Below are positions 9,102-18,362 of a DNA stretch of 64,000 bases, one piece after another (position 1 is the first letter of the stretch; each line of letters starts with the position of its first letter). The stretch spans positions 1-64,000 of the forward strand of contig AGAU01000064.1 in NCBI GenBank assembly GCA_000224765.2. Reading direction: 5' to 3'. The notes under the pieces are model-generated. The model was not told the origin of the DNA and did not search any database. It worked only from the letters and a program-made list of their open reading frames with translations. A program made the position numbers and the translations under genes. This DNA comes from SAR324 cluster bacterium JCVI-SC AAA005. Lineage in GTDB: Bacteria > SAR324 > NAC60-12.

Positions 9102-10397
9102 ATGAAGAATCCTACCTCCCCAAACTCTCTTTCACGACGTGATCTTCTCAAGCGTGGAAGTGCTATCGCTCTTGGTGCAACTGTTGGATCTCAGGCAATC
9201 ACGGGTTTCCCAACAATCTGGGCCCAAAACATCAAGAATGTCACTCTACGACAGTTTGGAACTGGAGTTTCTAATATTAATGAAATTGCCATGAAGGTAA
9301 AAGAAGATTTGGGGATTACTCTTGAGATGACTGCGCTTGATACTAATTCTACTGCTCAGCGTGTTGCTACACAGCCCAAAAGCTTTGATATTGCTGATAT
9401 TGAGTATTTTACCCTTAAAAATGTATGGCCAAGTGGAAATCTTCAACCGATGGACATCAGTAAGTTGAAATATTTCGACAAAATTGCCGGCACGTTCAAA
9501 GACGGTAAACTAACTCCAACATCAAAAATTGCACAAGGGACAGCTCCTCACACTGTTAGCTTCACTGATAGTCCAAATTCGAAGAGTTTTTCAAAGTCAA
9601 TGACTAACTGGTACACGTTGGTACCGACCATTTACAATGCAGATACCTTGGGAATTCGACCAGACCTGATTGGCCGCCCAATCAATAGCTGGACCGAACT
9701 ATTAAACCCAGAGTTCAAAGGGAAGGCTTCTATTCTGAATATTGCATCTATCGGCATTATGGACGCTGCGATGGTCTGTGAAGCGATGGGTGAGGTTCAG
9801 TATGGTGATAAAGGCAATATGACCAAGGAAGAGATTGACAAGACAATGGCTATCTTCACCGAGGCTAAGAAAGCTGGGCAATTCCGAGCGTTCTGGGAAA
9901 CTTTTGATCAATCTGTAAACTTGATGGCTGCCGGTGAGGTCGTCATTCAATCCATGTGGTCACCAGCAATAACTGCCGTAAGATCTAAAGGCATTCCGTG
10001 CATTTACCAGCCTCTGAAAGAAGGTTATCGCTCCTGGGGTGGGGGGCTCGGTCTGGCCCGCAACCTCTCTGGCCTGGAGTTAGATGCAGCCTACGAATAT
10101 ATTAATTGGTATCTCTCTGGTTGGGTTGGTGGCTTGTTGATGCGTCAAGGCTATTATTCAGCTGCACCTGAGACCTCAAAGCTACATATGTCAGAAGATG
10201 AATGGGGTTTTTGGTACGAGGGTAAGGCTGCTGTGAATGACATCATTGATCCATTCGGAAACAAAATGGAACCTGCAGGTGCTGTTAGAGATGGGGGTTC
10301 ATTCCTTAACCGAATGGGCCGTGTAGAGTGCTGGAATTCTGTGATGGAAGAAAACCGCTACATGGTTCGAAAGTGGAATGAGTTCATCGCTGCATAA
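9102..10397 (+). CDS. Tat-exported PotD-like ABC substrate-binding protein
   Basis: This is a periplasmic binding protein of 431 residues in the spermidine/putrescine-binding (PotD, bacterial extracellular protein family 1) group. The N-terminus carries a twin-arginine signal SRRDLLKRGSAIALG followed by a hydrophobic stretch and a likely cut after IWAQ. ATG 9102 is preceded by GGAGAT. A strong hairpin follows the stop at 10409-10427, before the permease genes, which is typical where the binding protein must be made in excess. Ligand unknown; it lies between xanthine dehydrogenase and allantoin-processing genes. Confidence 0.85.
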   Translation: MKNPTSPNSLSRRDLLKRGSAIALGATVGSQAITGFPTIWAQNIKNVTLRQFGTGVSNINEIAMKVKEDLGITLEMTALDTNSTAQRVATQPKSFDIADIEYFTLKNVWPSGNLQPMDISKLKYFDKIAGTFKDGKLTPTSKIAQGTAPHTVSFTDSPNSKSFSKSMTNWYTLVPTIYNADTLGIRPDLIGRPINSWTELLNPEFKGKASILNIASIGIMDAAMVCEAMGEVQYGDKGNMTKEEIDKTMAIFTEAKKAGQFRAFWETFDQSVNLMAAGEVVIQSMWSPAITAVRSKGIPCIYQPLKEGYRSWGGGLGLARNLSGLELDAAYEYINWYLSGWVGGLLMRQGYYSAAPETSKLHMSEDEWGFWYEGKAAVNDIIDPFGNKMEPAGAVRDGGSFLNRMGRVECWNSVMEENRYMVRKWNEFIAA

Positions 10398-10408
10398 TAA
10401 ATAGAATG

Positions 10409-10427
10409 AGGGGGCTTGAAGCCCCCT
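10409..10427 (+). promoter_or_regulatory. Hairpin after binding-protein gene
   Basis: A perfect inverted repeat, AGGGGGCTT-G-AAGCCCCCT, sits 12 bases after the PotD-like gene and just before the first permease. No long T tract follows, so it is more likely a partial terminator or an mRNA-stabilising 3-prime end than a full stop. It would raise binding protein relative to permease. Functional role is inference. Confidence 0.7.
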
Positions 10428-10433
10428 TAGATT

Positions 10434-11297
10434 TTGGATAACGTGAATCGTAAATCACCTCTCTCAACCCTACTTCAAATTTCACCAATCAGCTTAATTC
10501 TGGGATTTTTCCTTGCATTGCCGATTGGGACAATCTTGATCGTAAGTTTCTGGGATTACAATGCTTTTTCATTTTTTCCTGATTTTGTTTGGACAAACTA
10601 TTCCGATGCACTTGGATCTAATGTTACCTACAGTACCTACTTCAATACCCTAAGGTACGCTGGCCTTACGTGGCTTTGTACATTCCTCATTGGTTTCACA
10701 GTAGCTTATTTCCTTGCGTTTCATATTCACACCACACGTTGGCAAATTGTCTTATTCCTGATTTGTACGATTCCTTTTTGGACCTCAAACATCATTAGAA
10801 TGATTTCATGGATTCCTTTTTTGGGGCGAAACGGAGTTTTCAATACTATACTGCAGTCCATGGGTTTGATCGACAAACCCTTAGAATTCCTACTTTTTTC
10901 TGACTTTTCAATCGTTTTGGCGTTTGTTCACCTGTATGCACTATTCATGGTGGTACCGATCTTCAACAGCATGATGCGCATTGATCGCTCTCTAATTGAA
11001 GCCGCGATTGATGGTGGGGCAAATGGATGGCAGATGCTTATCAACATTGTCATTCCACTTTGTAAACCAGGTATTGCTATCGGTTCTATTTTTGTTGTCA
11101 CTCTGGTGATGGGGGACTATATCACAGTCCGACTGATGGGCGGTGGACTACGGGCTTCTGTTGGGGTGATGATGTGGAATGAGATATCACTTTTGCAATA
11201 CCCGGCAGCAGCTGCGCATGCTGTGGTATTGTTGGCAGTGGTGATGATCATGGTAAGCCTGATGATGCGGATTGTTGATTTGAAGAGGGAACTCTGA
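10434..11297 (+). CDS. ABC transporter permease, PotB type
   Basis: This is an inner-membrane permease of 287 residues with about six hydrophobic helices and the EAA loop EAAIDGGANGWQMLINIVIP. The listed TTG start at 10434 gives a short polar N-terminus; a GTG at 10443 is an alternative, and neither has a good ribosome site, so the start is uncertain. The gene begins seven bases after the hairpin at 10409-10427. Its stop overlaps the next start as TGATG. Confidence 0.86.
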   Translation: MDNVNRKSPLSTLLQISPISLILGFFLALPIGTILIVSFWDYNAFSFFPDFVWTNYSDALGSNVTYSTYFNTLRYAGLTWLCTFLIGFTVAYFLAFHIHTTRWQIVLFLICTIPFWTSNIIRMISWIPFLGRNGVFNTILQSMGLIDKPLEFLLFSDFSIVLAFVHLYALFMVVPIFNSMMRIDRSLIEAAIDGGANGWQMLINIVIPLCKPGIAIGSIFVVTLVMGDYITVRLMGGGLRASVGVMMWNEISLLQYPAAAAHAVVLLAVVMIMVSLMMRIVDLKREL

Positions 11298-12136
11298 TGA
11301 GGAGAAAACGCCCTACAAGCTTCTACTGGCTAGCCGCCATCTATGGAGTTTTTGTGTTGTTTCTGTACGGCCCTATTTCAGCTATTGTGATTTTATCTTT
11401 CCAAGGTCCCAGTGGTGGATTGACATTTCCTATGAATGGATTCTCAGTCCATTGGTTTTTTGCCTTGTTCGGGAAGCAATTGGTCGGTGATTTCGAGACA
11501 TCCTTCTTGAGGTCACTTCAATTGGGCTTAATTGTGATGGTATTGACCGTAGTAATTTCAATACTAACGGGTCTAGCATTTCGAAAGAAATTTTTTGGAT
11601 CCAACCTGCTCTTTTATACCACGGTAGCGAGCCTAATAGTACCGTCTATTCTGGTCAGCCTTGGAATCGGCTTAATATTTAACATTATTGGATGGGAGGT
11701 GTCTTGGACAACTTCTGGTTTGGGAGCCCACCTAACATGGACACTCCCATTTGGTTTTTTGATAATGATCGCCGTTTTCAATAGATTTGATAAATCTTAT
11801 GAGGAAGCTGCTAAGGATTTGGGGGCATCCAACTGGCAGACGATCCGTCATGTTGTGTTGCCTATCATTGGACCAAGTTTGATTGGGGTGGCCCTCTTTG
11901 GGTTCACTCTCTCTTACGATGAATTCGCTCGAACTCTGATGACATCAGGAGTTAAAAACACCCTCCCTCTAGAAATCTTTGGAATGACAACTAATGTGAC
12001 CACCCCAACCCTCTATGCCCTTGGCACCTTGACTACCTTCTTTTCTCTTTTCATGATTCTGACTGCGATGGGAGTTTTATTTTACCTAAGAAGACGTCAA
12101 GAAAGCCTTGGGTCTGATGCAGGAAAAGGGGTCTGA
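11297..12136 (+). CDS. ABC transporter permease, PotC type
   Basis: This is the second permease of the PotABCD-like importer, 279 residues, with about six transmembrane segments and the EAA loop EAAKDLGASNWQTIRHV. It overlaps the preceding permease (TGATG) and the following racemase gene (TGATG), so these three genes are translationally coupled. That coupling ties this transporter to allantoin metabolism and makes a ureide substrate such as allantoin plausible, though unproven. Confidence 0.87.
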   Translation: MRRKRPTSFYWLAAIYGVFVLFLYGPISAIVILSFQGPSGGLTFPMNGFSVHWFFALFGKQLVGDFETSFLRSLQLGLIVMVLTVVISILTGLAFRKKFFGSNLLFYTTVASLIVPSILVSLGIGLIFNIIGWEVSWTTSGLGAHLTWTLPFGFLIMIAVFNRFDKSYEEAAKDLGASNWQTIRHVVLPIIGPSLIGVALFGFTLSYDEFARTLMTSGVKNTLPLEIFGMTTNVTTPTLYALGTLTTFFSLFMILTAMGVLFYLRRRQESLGSDAGKGV

Positions 12137-12873
12137 TGAAACTCTTGTTGGTCAATCCAAATACAACTGCATCCATGACAGAGAAAGCTGCAGTTGCAGC
12201 TCGTTCTGTGGCTAGCTCAGATACAGAAATTCTCGCTTCCAATCCCTCTGATGGTCCAGTAAGCATCGAGGGATTTTACGACGAGGTGTTCAGTATTCCA
12301 GGACTCTTGGAAGAAATTCGGAAGGGTGCAGAAGTTGGTTGCCAGGGAACGATCATAGCCTGTTTTGATGACACTGGTCTTGATGCTGCCCGTTGTCAGG
12401 TTGCTGGTCCAGTTGTAGGAATCTGTGAAGCTGCAGTCCATCTGGCATCGATGTTGTCAAACTCCTTCAGCATCGTCACTACGCTCAATCGATCTGTGCC
12501 AGCACTGGAAGGCCTTGTTTTAAAGTATGGTATGGAACGACATTGCCAAAGAGTAAGAGCGTCTGAAGTTCCTGTTTTGGATTTGGAAGATCCGAATTCT
12601 GGTGGGAGAAAAAAAATTAGAGACGAAGTAGCCCTAGCTTTATCAGAAGACCGAAGTGATGCGATTGTAATGGGTTGCGCTGGGATGGTTCATTTCGCAA
12701 GGGAGATGTCTGAAGAATTTCAAGTCCCTGTGATTGATGGAGTCACTTCTGCTGTAAAGCTGGTAGAAAGCCTTGTTTCTCTGGGCCTACAAACCAGCAA
12801 AAGAAATGGTTATGCATTTCCTCGAGCGAAAAAATACTTGGGTCGTTTCCAAAAGGATCAACCCAGGGGCTGA
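12136..12873 (+). CDS. hpxA: Allantoin/hydantoin racemase (Asp/Glu/hydantoin racemase family)
   Basis: This cofactor-independent racemase has 245 residues. It starts with the family hallmark LLLVNPNT and carries the two acid-base cysteines, Cys76 (IIACFDDTG) and Cys181 (IVMGCAGM), that act from opposite faces of the substrate in HyuE/HpxA enzymes. In purine loci HpxA interconverts R- and S-allantoin so that both enantiomers can be degraded. The next gene is allantoinase, which supports allantoin rather than a general hydantoin as substrate. The symbol is assigned by family and context. Confidence 0.82.
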   Translation: MKLLLVNPNTTASMTEKAAVAARSVASSDTEILASNPSDGPVSIEGFYDEVFSIPGLLEEIRKGAEVGCQGTIIACFDDTGLDAARCQVAGPVVGICEAAVHLASMLSNSFSIVTTLNRSVPALEGLVLKYGMERHCQRVRASEVPVLDLEDPNSGGRKKIRDEVALALSEDRSDAIVMGCAGMVHFAREMSEEFQVPVIDGVTSAVKLVESLVSLGLQTSKRNGYAFPRAKKYLGRFQKDQPRG

Positions 12874-12906
12874 ATTCGTTAGTTTTTGCCTCTATCTAGG
12901 TATTTC

Positions 12907-13848
12907 ATGGGATTACATCATTCATGTCCTAGAAACTTGTTGGGTTACGGACCTGAACCGCCTGATCCACAGTGGCCAAATCAAGCCAAAGTAGCTGTTC
13001 AATTTGTACTCAACTACGAAGAAGGTGGCGAAAACTGTGTGCTTTATGGTGATCCCCACTCTGAAAGCTACCTTTGGGAAATAGTCGGTGCGCCCGGTTT
13101 GGCCGGTGTTCGCAACATGAATATTGAGTCGATCTATGAGTACGGCAGCCGCTCCGGGGTTTGGCGCATTCTGAGGCTATTTCGTGAAATTGGATTACCC
13201 TTAACTGTTTATGCAGTTGGGATGGCTCTTGAGAGGAATCCAAACGTCGCAGCAAGAATGCTCGCTGATGGTCATGAAATCGCTACTCATGGTTACCGAT
13301 GGATTGATTACCAGTACGTCGGTGAAGAAACAGAAAGAGCCCATCTGCAAAAAGCTATTGAAATACAGCGACAACTAACGGGGAGTCGACCGCTTGGTTG
13401 CTACATTGGGCGAATCAGTCCAAACACTCGTAGGATTGTTGCGGAGGAAGGTGGATTCCTTTACAACTCTGATGTTTACAATGATGATCTCCCCTATTGG
13501 GAATTACACGGTGAAAAACCTCTGCTGCTGGTTCCCTACACTCTGGATGTAAATGACATGAAGTTTGGTACAGCCCAGGGATTTAACACCGGAGAAGATT
13601 TTTTCAATTATGCGAGAGCCGCTTTTGATACGCTTTACAAAGAAGGTGAGACGTCTCCCAAGATGATGTCAATAGGGCTACATTGCCGTTTGATTGGGCG
13701 CCCAGGCCGCTTCGAGGGATTATGTAAATTTGTAGAGCATATTCAACAGCATGAACGAGTTTGGGTCACACGCAGGGTAGATATCGCTAAACATTGGCAC
13801 AAAATTCATCCAGTTGAGAAGTGGCTTGATTTGGGAACTGTTGGATGA
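12907..13848 (+). CDS. puuE: Allantoinase PuuE (polysaccharide-deacetylase fold)
   Basis: This enzyme hydrolyses allantoin to allantoate. It belongs to the cofactor-independent PuuE type rather than the metal-dependent amidohydrolase allantoinase. The N-terminal block LLGYGPEPPDPQWP followed by VAVQFVLNYEEGGENC is diagnostic. I chose ATG 12907 (313 residues), preceded by AGG at 12898-12900, because PuuE proteins begin a few residues before PRxLxGYG. An upstream in-frame TTG at 12886 gives a seven-residue extension. It overlaps uraD by four bases. Confidence 0.9.
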   Translation: MGLHHSCPRNLLGYGPEPPDPQWPNQAKVAVQFVLNYEEGGENCVLYGDPHSESYLWEIVGAPGLAGVRNMNIESIYEYGSRSGVWRILRLFREIGLPLTVYAVGMALERNPNVAARMLADGHEIATHGYRWIDYQYVGEETERAHLQKAIEIQRQLTGSRPLGCYIGRISPNTRRIVAEEGGFLYNSDVYNDDLPYWELHGEKPLLLVPYTLDVNDMKFGTAQGFNTGEDFFNYARAAFDTLYKEGETSPKMMSIGLHCRLIGRPGRFEGLCKFVEHIQQHERVWVTRRVDIAKHWHKIHPVEKWLDLGTVG

Positions 13849-14348
13849 ACTTCTCAGACTTCCAAATTTTGCCAATAGAAGATGCTGAGGAAGCTCTTTT
13901 GTGTTGTTGTAGCTCCCGGAATTGGGCAAACAAAATGGCCCAATCAAGACCTTTTGGATCATTGGAAGCGATGCACAACGTAGCCACCCAGATTTGGGAG
14001 GATTTGAAAGTCCAAGATTGGTTGGAAGCTTTTGAGCATCATCCAAGAATTGGAGATCGACAAGCGCTGGCTGCTCGTTTTGCTAGTACTAGAAATTGGT
14101 CTGCTAACGAACAGGTCGGGGTAGAAAAGGCTGAAGAAGATATTCTTGATAGACTTGCATCTGGCAATGAAAAATATTCTCAGCGATTTGGATACGTCTT
14201 TTTGGTATGTGCTGCAGGTAAGTCAGCGCTTGAAATGCTGAATTTGCTTGAAGCACGAATCAATAATTCTCCTGAAGAAGAACTTCAGATAGCTCAACAA
14301 GAGCAACAAAAAATCATGTTGCTACGCATCGATAAAATGTTCGAATAA
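13845..14348 (+). CDS. uraD: OHCU decarboxylase (UraD)
   Basis: This enzyme decarboxylates 2-oxo-4-hydroxy-4-carboxy-5-ureidoimidazoline to S-allantoin, the third step of urate breakdown. It has 167 residues, the usual family length. The catalytic His lies in HPRIGD (66-71), and the C-terminal block FGYVFLVCAAGKSA is conserved. The start overlaps the puuE stop (ATGA) and the gene ends eight bases before uraH, so the two urate ring-opening enzymes are coupled. Confidence 0.92.
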   Translation: MNFSDFQILPIEDAEEALLCCCSSRNWANKMAQSRPFGSLEAMHNVATQIWEDLKVQDWLEAFEHHPRIGDRQALAARFASTRNWSANEQVGVEKAEEDILDRLASGNEKYSQRFGYVFLVCAAGKSALEMLNLLEARINNSPEEELQIAQQEQQKIMLLRIDKMFE

Positions 14349-14356
14349 TCCAAAAA

Positions 14357-14698
14357 ATGAGTCCAATCACTACCCACATACTTGATACTGCTAAAGGTAG
14401 TCCGGCTGAGAATGTTCCAATTCAGTTGGAATCATGGGTCAAATCCAAATGGCAACTGCTCGGAAAAGGATCGACTAATGCCGATGGAAGACTAACGAAC
14501 CTGATGGGGCCAGGCACATTATCTAAAGGCAATTATCGAATAAGTTTTGACGTCAAGGATTACTACAGATCACAAAATATCCAAAGCTTCTTCTACCCTG
14601 TGGTCAGAATTGAGTTCGAAATTCTGAATCCAGAGCAGCATTATCATGTCCCCTTATTGTTAAGCCCCTTCGGTTATTCGACCTACAGAGGCAGTTAA
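14357..14698 (+). CDS. uraH: 5-hydroxyisourate hydrolase (transthyretin-like)
   Basis: This enzyme hydrolyses 5-hydroxyisourate, the PuuD product, to OHCU. It is a compact 113-residue protein of the transthyretin-related family. The first conserved block ITTHILDTAKGSPA contains the active-site His, and the C-terminal signature YRGS (here STYRGS) is intact. ATG 14357 lacks a clear Shine-Dalgarno site and is probably translated by coupling with uraD. Confidence 0.93.
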   Translation: MSPITTHILDTAKGSPAENVPIQLESWVKSKWQLLGKGSTNADGRLTNLMGPGTLSKGNYRISFDVKDYYRSQNIQSFFYPVVRIEFEILNPEQHYHVPLLLSPFGYSTYRGS

Positions 14699-14726
14699 GA
14701 GAAACTAATGTCATTTTTAGGAATAC

Positions 14727-15740
14727 ATGACTGATACGGTAATTCAGCATACTATTCAAATTCCTCATTATGTCGGCCCAACTACAAATCTCTGTTCACC
14801 AAGACTTGGAACGGTTGCCTTGCGTTGTAGCGATGATAGCTTTGCGTCTCGGGAACGGATGTTGGCTGAAACAGATCCTGTTTTCAAACCAGATGTTTAC
14901 GATGATTTTGGAAAATGGATGGACGGTTGGGAAAGTAAACGTCGGCGGTATGGCGGACATGACTGGTGTGTGATTCGTTTGGGAGTCCCAGGAGATTTGG
15001 TAGGCCTAGAATTGGATACAACCCACTTTACGGGCAATTTTCCTCCAGCAGCTTCAGTTTGGGGGTCTAAAGAAGAGGATGATCCTGGAGATGCATCCGA
15101 AAGTTGGGAGGAAATTCTGGAATCTGTCAGCCTTGGTCCATCGAAACGACATTTTTTCGATTGCCAGCAGCTTGGCCCATGGCGTTGGTTGAGATTGAAC
15201 ATTTATCCTGATGGAGGCATTGCACGATTCCGAGCATATGGAAACGTTATTCCTGACTGGTCAAGATCAGGGTCGGAGATTGAGTTGTCTGGTCTCAAAA
15301 ACGGAGGAAGAATCGTAGCATACAATGACGCTCACTATGGAAATGTGCAGGCTGTCTTGGATTCTGGCAGAGGTATTAATATGGGTGATGGCTGGGAAAC
15401 TAGGCGTCGTCGTGAACCGGGTTTTGATTGGTTATTGGTTGCTCTGGGTGCACTTGGAAAAGCTAACAGAATCGAAGTGGATACCTCTTTCTACAAAGGA
15501 AATTCACCCGCAAAATGTTCGGTCCAGGGGCAGAACATTGAATGGGGGACTGACCAATCTCTTATTACCCAGTCCATGTTTTGGCCAGAATTGCTGACTG
15601 CCAAGGATCTAACCCCAAATACAATCCATCAATTTGAATTGAAGGATCTCGAAAAAATAGGACCTATCAGCCATGTCAAACTAAACATTTATCCTGATGG
15701 AGGTATTTCACGATTCCGGGTTTTTGGGAGTAAACTGTGA
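14727..15740 (+). CDS. alc: Allantoicase
   Basis: This enzyme splits allantoate into ureidoglycolate and urea. It has 337 residues built from two homologous allantoicase domains; the repeat is visible as LNIYPDGGIARFRAYG at the end of the first half and LNIYPDGGISRFRVFG at the C-terminus. The start has an AGGAA site. Its stop overlaps the GTG start of the next gene (GTGA). Its presence means the locus uses the allantoicase branch, releasing urea, rather than allantoate amidohydrolase. Confidence 0.93.
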   Translation: MTDTVIQHTIQIPHYVGPTTNLCSPRLGTVALRCSDDSFASRERMLAETDPVFKPDVYDDFGKWMDGWESKRRRYGGHDWCVIRLGVPGDLVGLELDTTHFTGNFPPAASVWGSKEEDDPGDASESWEEILESVSLGPSKRHFFDCQQLGPWRWLRLNIYPDGGIARFRAYGNVIPDWSRSGSEIELSGLKNGGRIVAYNDAHYGNVQAVLDSGRGINMGDGWETRRRREPGFDWLLVALGALGKANRIEVDTSFYKGNSPAKCSVQGQNIEWGTDQSLITQSMFWPELLTAKDLTPNTIHQFELKDLEKIGPISHVKLNIYPDGGISRFRVFGSKL

Positions 15741-16222
15741 TTGAGGTTAAACCAGAACCATTGACGGAAGAAAGCTTTGCTCCCTTTGGCCGGGTGATCG
15801 AACCGAACAATGCAAAATCCTTTATGATCAATGAGGGGACTACAGAGAGACACCATGCTCTATCCAAGGTAGAGTTAGATGACGGTGCGGCAATTTTGTC
15901 GATTTTTAGAGGACGTTCTCGGCCCCGTCCCCTGGAACTTAAGCTAGTTGAAAGACACCCACTGGGATCCCAGGCGTTTGTTCCTTTACAGGCCGAGCCC
16001 TGGCTGGTTGTTGTGGCAACTGAACCCAAGCCTGAGGCAGTGAGATGTTTTTTAGCCCAAGGTAATCAAGGGGTGCAGTACTCAAAAGGTGTTTGGCACC
16101 ATCCGTTACTTACTTTGGTTTCCAAGCAAGATTTTCTGATTGTTGATCGCGAAGGCCCGGGAAAAAATTTAGAGGAAGTACATTGGGATGAAGGTGCACG
16201 CATCCTGATTTCCAACATTTAA
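15737..16222 (+). CDS. allA: Ureidoglycolate lyase (AllA)
   Basis: This enzyme converts ureidoglycolate to glyoxylate and urea, the last step of the pathway here. It has 161 residues of the cupin-like ureidoglycolate lyase family, with the N-terminal SFAPFGRVIE, the central QAFVPL and the C-terminal block YSKGVWHHPLL. The start is GTG, overlapping the allantoicase stop by four bases. No urease gene is present in the window, so the fate of the two ureas is not shown. Confidence 0.9.
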   Translation: MIEVKPEPLTEESFAPFGRVIEPNNAKSFMINEGTTERHHALSKVELDDGAAILSIFRGRSRPRPLELKLVERHPLGSQAFVPLQAEPWLVVVATEPKPEAVRCFLAQGNQGVQYSKGVWHHPLLTLVSKQDFLIVDREGPGKNLEEVHWDEGARILISNI

Positions 16223-16236
16223 AGTAGGAATCCTTT

Positions 16237-16833
16237 ATGAATCCGCTTCCTCACAAAATTGAATTGTATCTGCCTGAATGGATTCCGGATTTTTTGAAGG
16301 ATCAACCGGATTTTTTTCTGAGTACTGAAGAACGAATGAAATTGGTGCTAGGTCTAACTGATCGACAAATTGTGGAGGGGACTGGAGGACCATTTGGGGC
16401 TGCAGTTTTTGAGTTAGAATCAGGTAGATTGATTTCTGTTGGAGTCAATCGAGTTGTTGTCACAGGCTGTTCGACAGCGCACGCTGAGGTGGTGGCTCTG
16501 AGCCTTGCACAGAAAGCAGTTGGCACTCATGATTTGGGGGCTGAAGGACTTCCAGAATTCCAAATCGTGGTCAACGCTCAGATGTGTGCAATGTGTTTGG
16601 GAGCTGTAATTTGGTCTGGAGTCAGAGAAGTTTGTTATGCAGCATCCAGTCAAGAAGTTGAACAAATTACAGGATTTGATGAAGGTCCCTTACCCAGCAA
16701 CATAGAAAGTGTCTTACGGCAACGAGGTATTCGTTTGAATGAAGGAATTATGGTGGAGGAAAGTAAACGCCTGCTTGAAAAATATGTGATCAGGGGTGGA
16801 TTAGTTTACAACGCAACCAGAACTGTCAAGTGA
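16237..16833 (+). CDS. Nucleoside/guanine deaminase (CDA superfamily)
   Basis: This is a zinc deaminase of 198 residues that probably converts guanine to xanthine and so feeds XdhAB. The zinc and catalytic residues are His82 and Glu84 in HAE, and Cys117 and Cys120 in CAMC. The usual Pro before the first Cys is Met here (QMCAMC). The later TGFDEGPLPS resembles guanine deaminases more than cytidine or tRNA deaminases. The start has an AGGAAT site, and the stop overlaps the next ATPase gene. The exact substrate is inferred from context. Confidence 0.82.
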   Translation: MNPLPHKIELYLPEWIPDFLKDQPDFFLSTEERMKLVLGLTDRQIVEGTGGPFGAAVFELESGRLISVGVNRVVVTGCSTAHAEVVALSLAQKAVGTHDLGAEGLPEFQIVVNAQMCAMCLGAVIWSGVREVCYAASSQEVEQITGFDEGPLPSNIESVLRQRGIRLNEGIMVEESKRLLEKYVIRGGLVYNATRTVK

Positions 16834-18356
16834 ACCCTGTTCTGGAACTTCAGAAAATCCACAAAGAGTTTCCAGGAATTGTTGCAAACGATCGGATCGA
16901 CCTTACTTTAAATCGTGGGGAAATACATACGATTCTCGGTGAAAATGGGGCCGGAAAATCAACGCTGATGAACATTATTAGTGGTCTTTACATTCCAGAT
17001 TCCGGTTCAATGTTGCTTGAGGGAAAACCCCTCTACATTAAGAATCCAGCCCAAGCCATCGCAAACGGTGTGGGGATGGTACATCAGCATTTTATGCTGA
17101 TTCCAAATCACAGTGTCTCTGAAAACATCATTCTAGGGACTCCTCAATCGTTTCGCTTACAGAAATCAAAAGTTCGTCAGCAGATCAAGGAATTGGGAAT
17201 ACGTTATGGCCTGGAATTGAACCCAGATCTGCGTGTTCAAGACCTTTCAGTGGGGGAACAACAAAAAGTTGAAATTCTCAAGGTTCTGTTTAGGGGAGCC
17301 AAAATTCTGATCCTAGATGAACCCACTGCTGTACTGACTCCCCAAGAATCTGAGGCGCTTTACAAAATCCTTTACCAAATGAAAAAAGATGGACACTCCA
17401 TTCTTTTTATCTCACACAAGATGCGAGAGGTCATCGAACTCTCCGATCGAATCACGGTTCTGCGTCACGGGAAGATTAAGGCTACTCGAAATAGAGGCGA
17501 GACCAATTCTTCAGAATTAGCCAATTTGATGATGGGAGAAAGTACAATTCAAACGGCTGAGATCAAAACAAAAGCTTTAAAAGTCTCACCAGATCAATGT
17601 CAAAATACAACTATCGTCAGGTTGAAAAACGCCGGATTGCGTCATGAACTTGGTCATTGGTTGCTGCAAAATATCAACCTGGAAATCCGTGCTGGACAGA
17701 TTGTTGGCTTGGCTGGAGTGGCTGGTAGTGGACAGGCCTCTCTTGCAGAAGTTCTTGTTGGCCTGAGAGGTTTGGATACTGGAGAATACGAGTTTGCTGG
17801 CGAGGAGCAAAAAGTCGCATCGGTTTCAAAACTCATTCATAAAGGTGTTGGCTACATTCCAGAGGATCGTAAACGTTATGGTATTGCTCCTCATCTTGAA
17901 GTAGCAGAAAATTTTCTTTTGAGGGATTTGCACAACCACCGATTTCAAAGCAGAGGATGGCTACAGCGAGACAAGGTTATTGCTTTTGGTAAAGAGCGTA
18001 TGAGATCTTTTGACGTCAGGGCAGCGTCTGAAAAAATTCCCATTGGCCAGCTATCTGGTGGAAACATGCAAAAAGTCATTTTGGCCCGCGAAACTTCAAG
18101 ACCATTAAAATTTTTGCTGGCAGCACAGCCCGTGCGAGGACTTGATTTTCATGCGAGTGCTTTTCTGCAGAATAAACTGCTTCAAGCGCGTGCAGACGGA
18201 TTGGCTATTTTGCTTATTTCAGAAGATCTTGAAGAATTACTTTTAATGAGTGATTACCTTTATGTCATTTGCCGCGGGAGTATTGTTGGCGAAATGCCAA
18301 AAGAAGAAGCGGAGATTGAAAAAATTGGTCTGCTAATGACAGGCGAAAGGGCCTAA
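16830..18356 (+). CDS. Nucleoside ABC importer ATPase (two tandem domains, NupO/YufO type)
   Basis: This duplicated ATPase of 508 residues energises a BmpA-type nucleoside importer. Domain 1 has Walker A GENGAGKST, signature LSVGEQQK and Walker B LILDEPTAV. Domain 2 is degenerate in Walker A (GVAGSGQAS) and Walker B (LLAAQPVRGLD) but keeps LSGGNMQK, exactly the pattern of this subfamily. The start is GTG, overlapping the deaminase gene. Together with the next three genes it forms the third importer of the purine locus. Confidence 0.9.
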   Translation: MNPVLELQKIHKEFPGIVANDRIDLTLNRGEIHTILGENGAGKSTLMNIISGLYIPDSGSMLLEGKPLYIKNPAQAIANGVGMVHQHFMLIPNHSVSENIILGTPQSFRLQKSKVRQQIKELGIRYGLELNPDLRVQDLSVGEQQKVEILKVLFRGAKILILDEPTAVLTPQESEALYKILYQMKKDGHSILFISHKMREVIELSDRITVLRHGKIKATRNRGETNSSELANLMMGESTIQTAEIKTKALKVSPDQCQNTTIVRLKNAGLRHELGHWLLQNINLEIRAGQIVGLAGVAGSGQASLAEVLVGLRGLDTGEYEFAGEEQKVASVSKLIHKGVGYIPEDRKRYGIAPHLEVAENFLLRDLHNHRFQSRGWLQRDKVIAFGKERMRSFDVRAASEKIPIGQLSGGNMQKVILARETSRPLKFLLAAQPVRGLDFHASAFLQNKLLQARADGLAILLISEDLEELLLMSDYLYVICRGSIVGEMPKEEAEIEKIGLLMTGERA

Positions 18357-18362
18357 TAGCTC

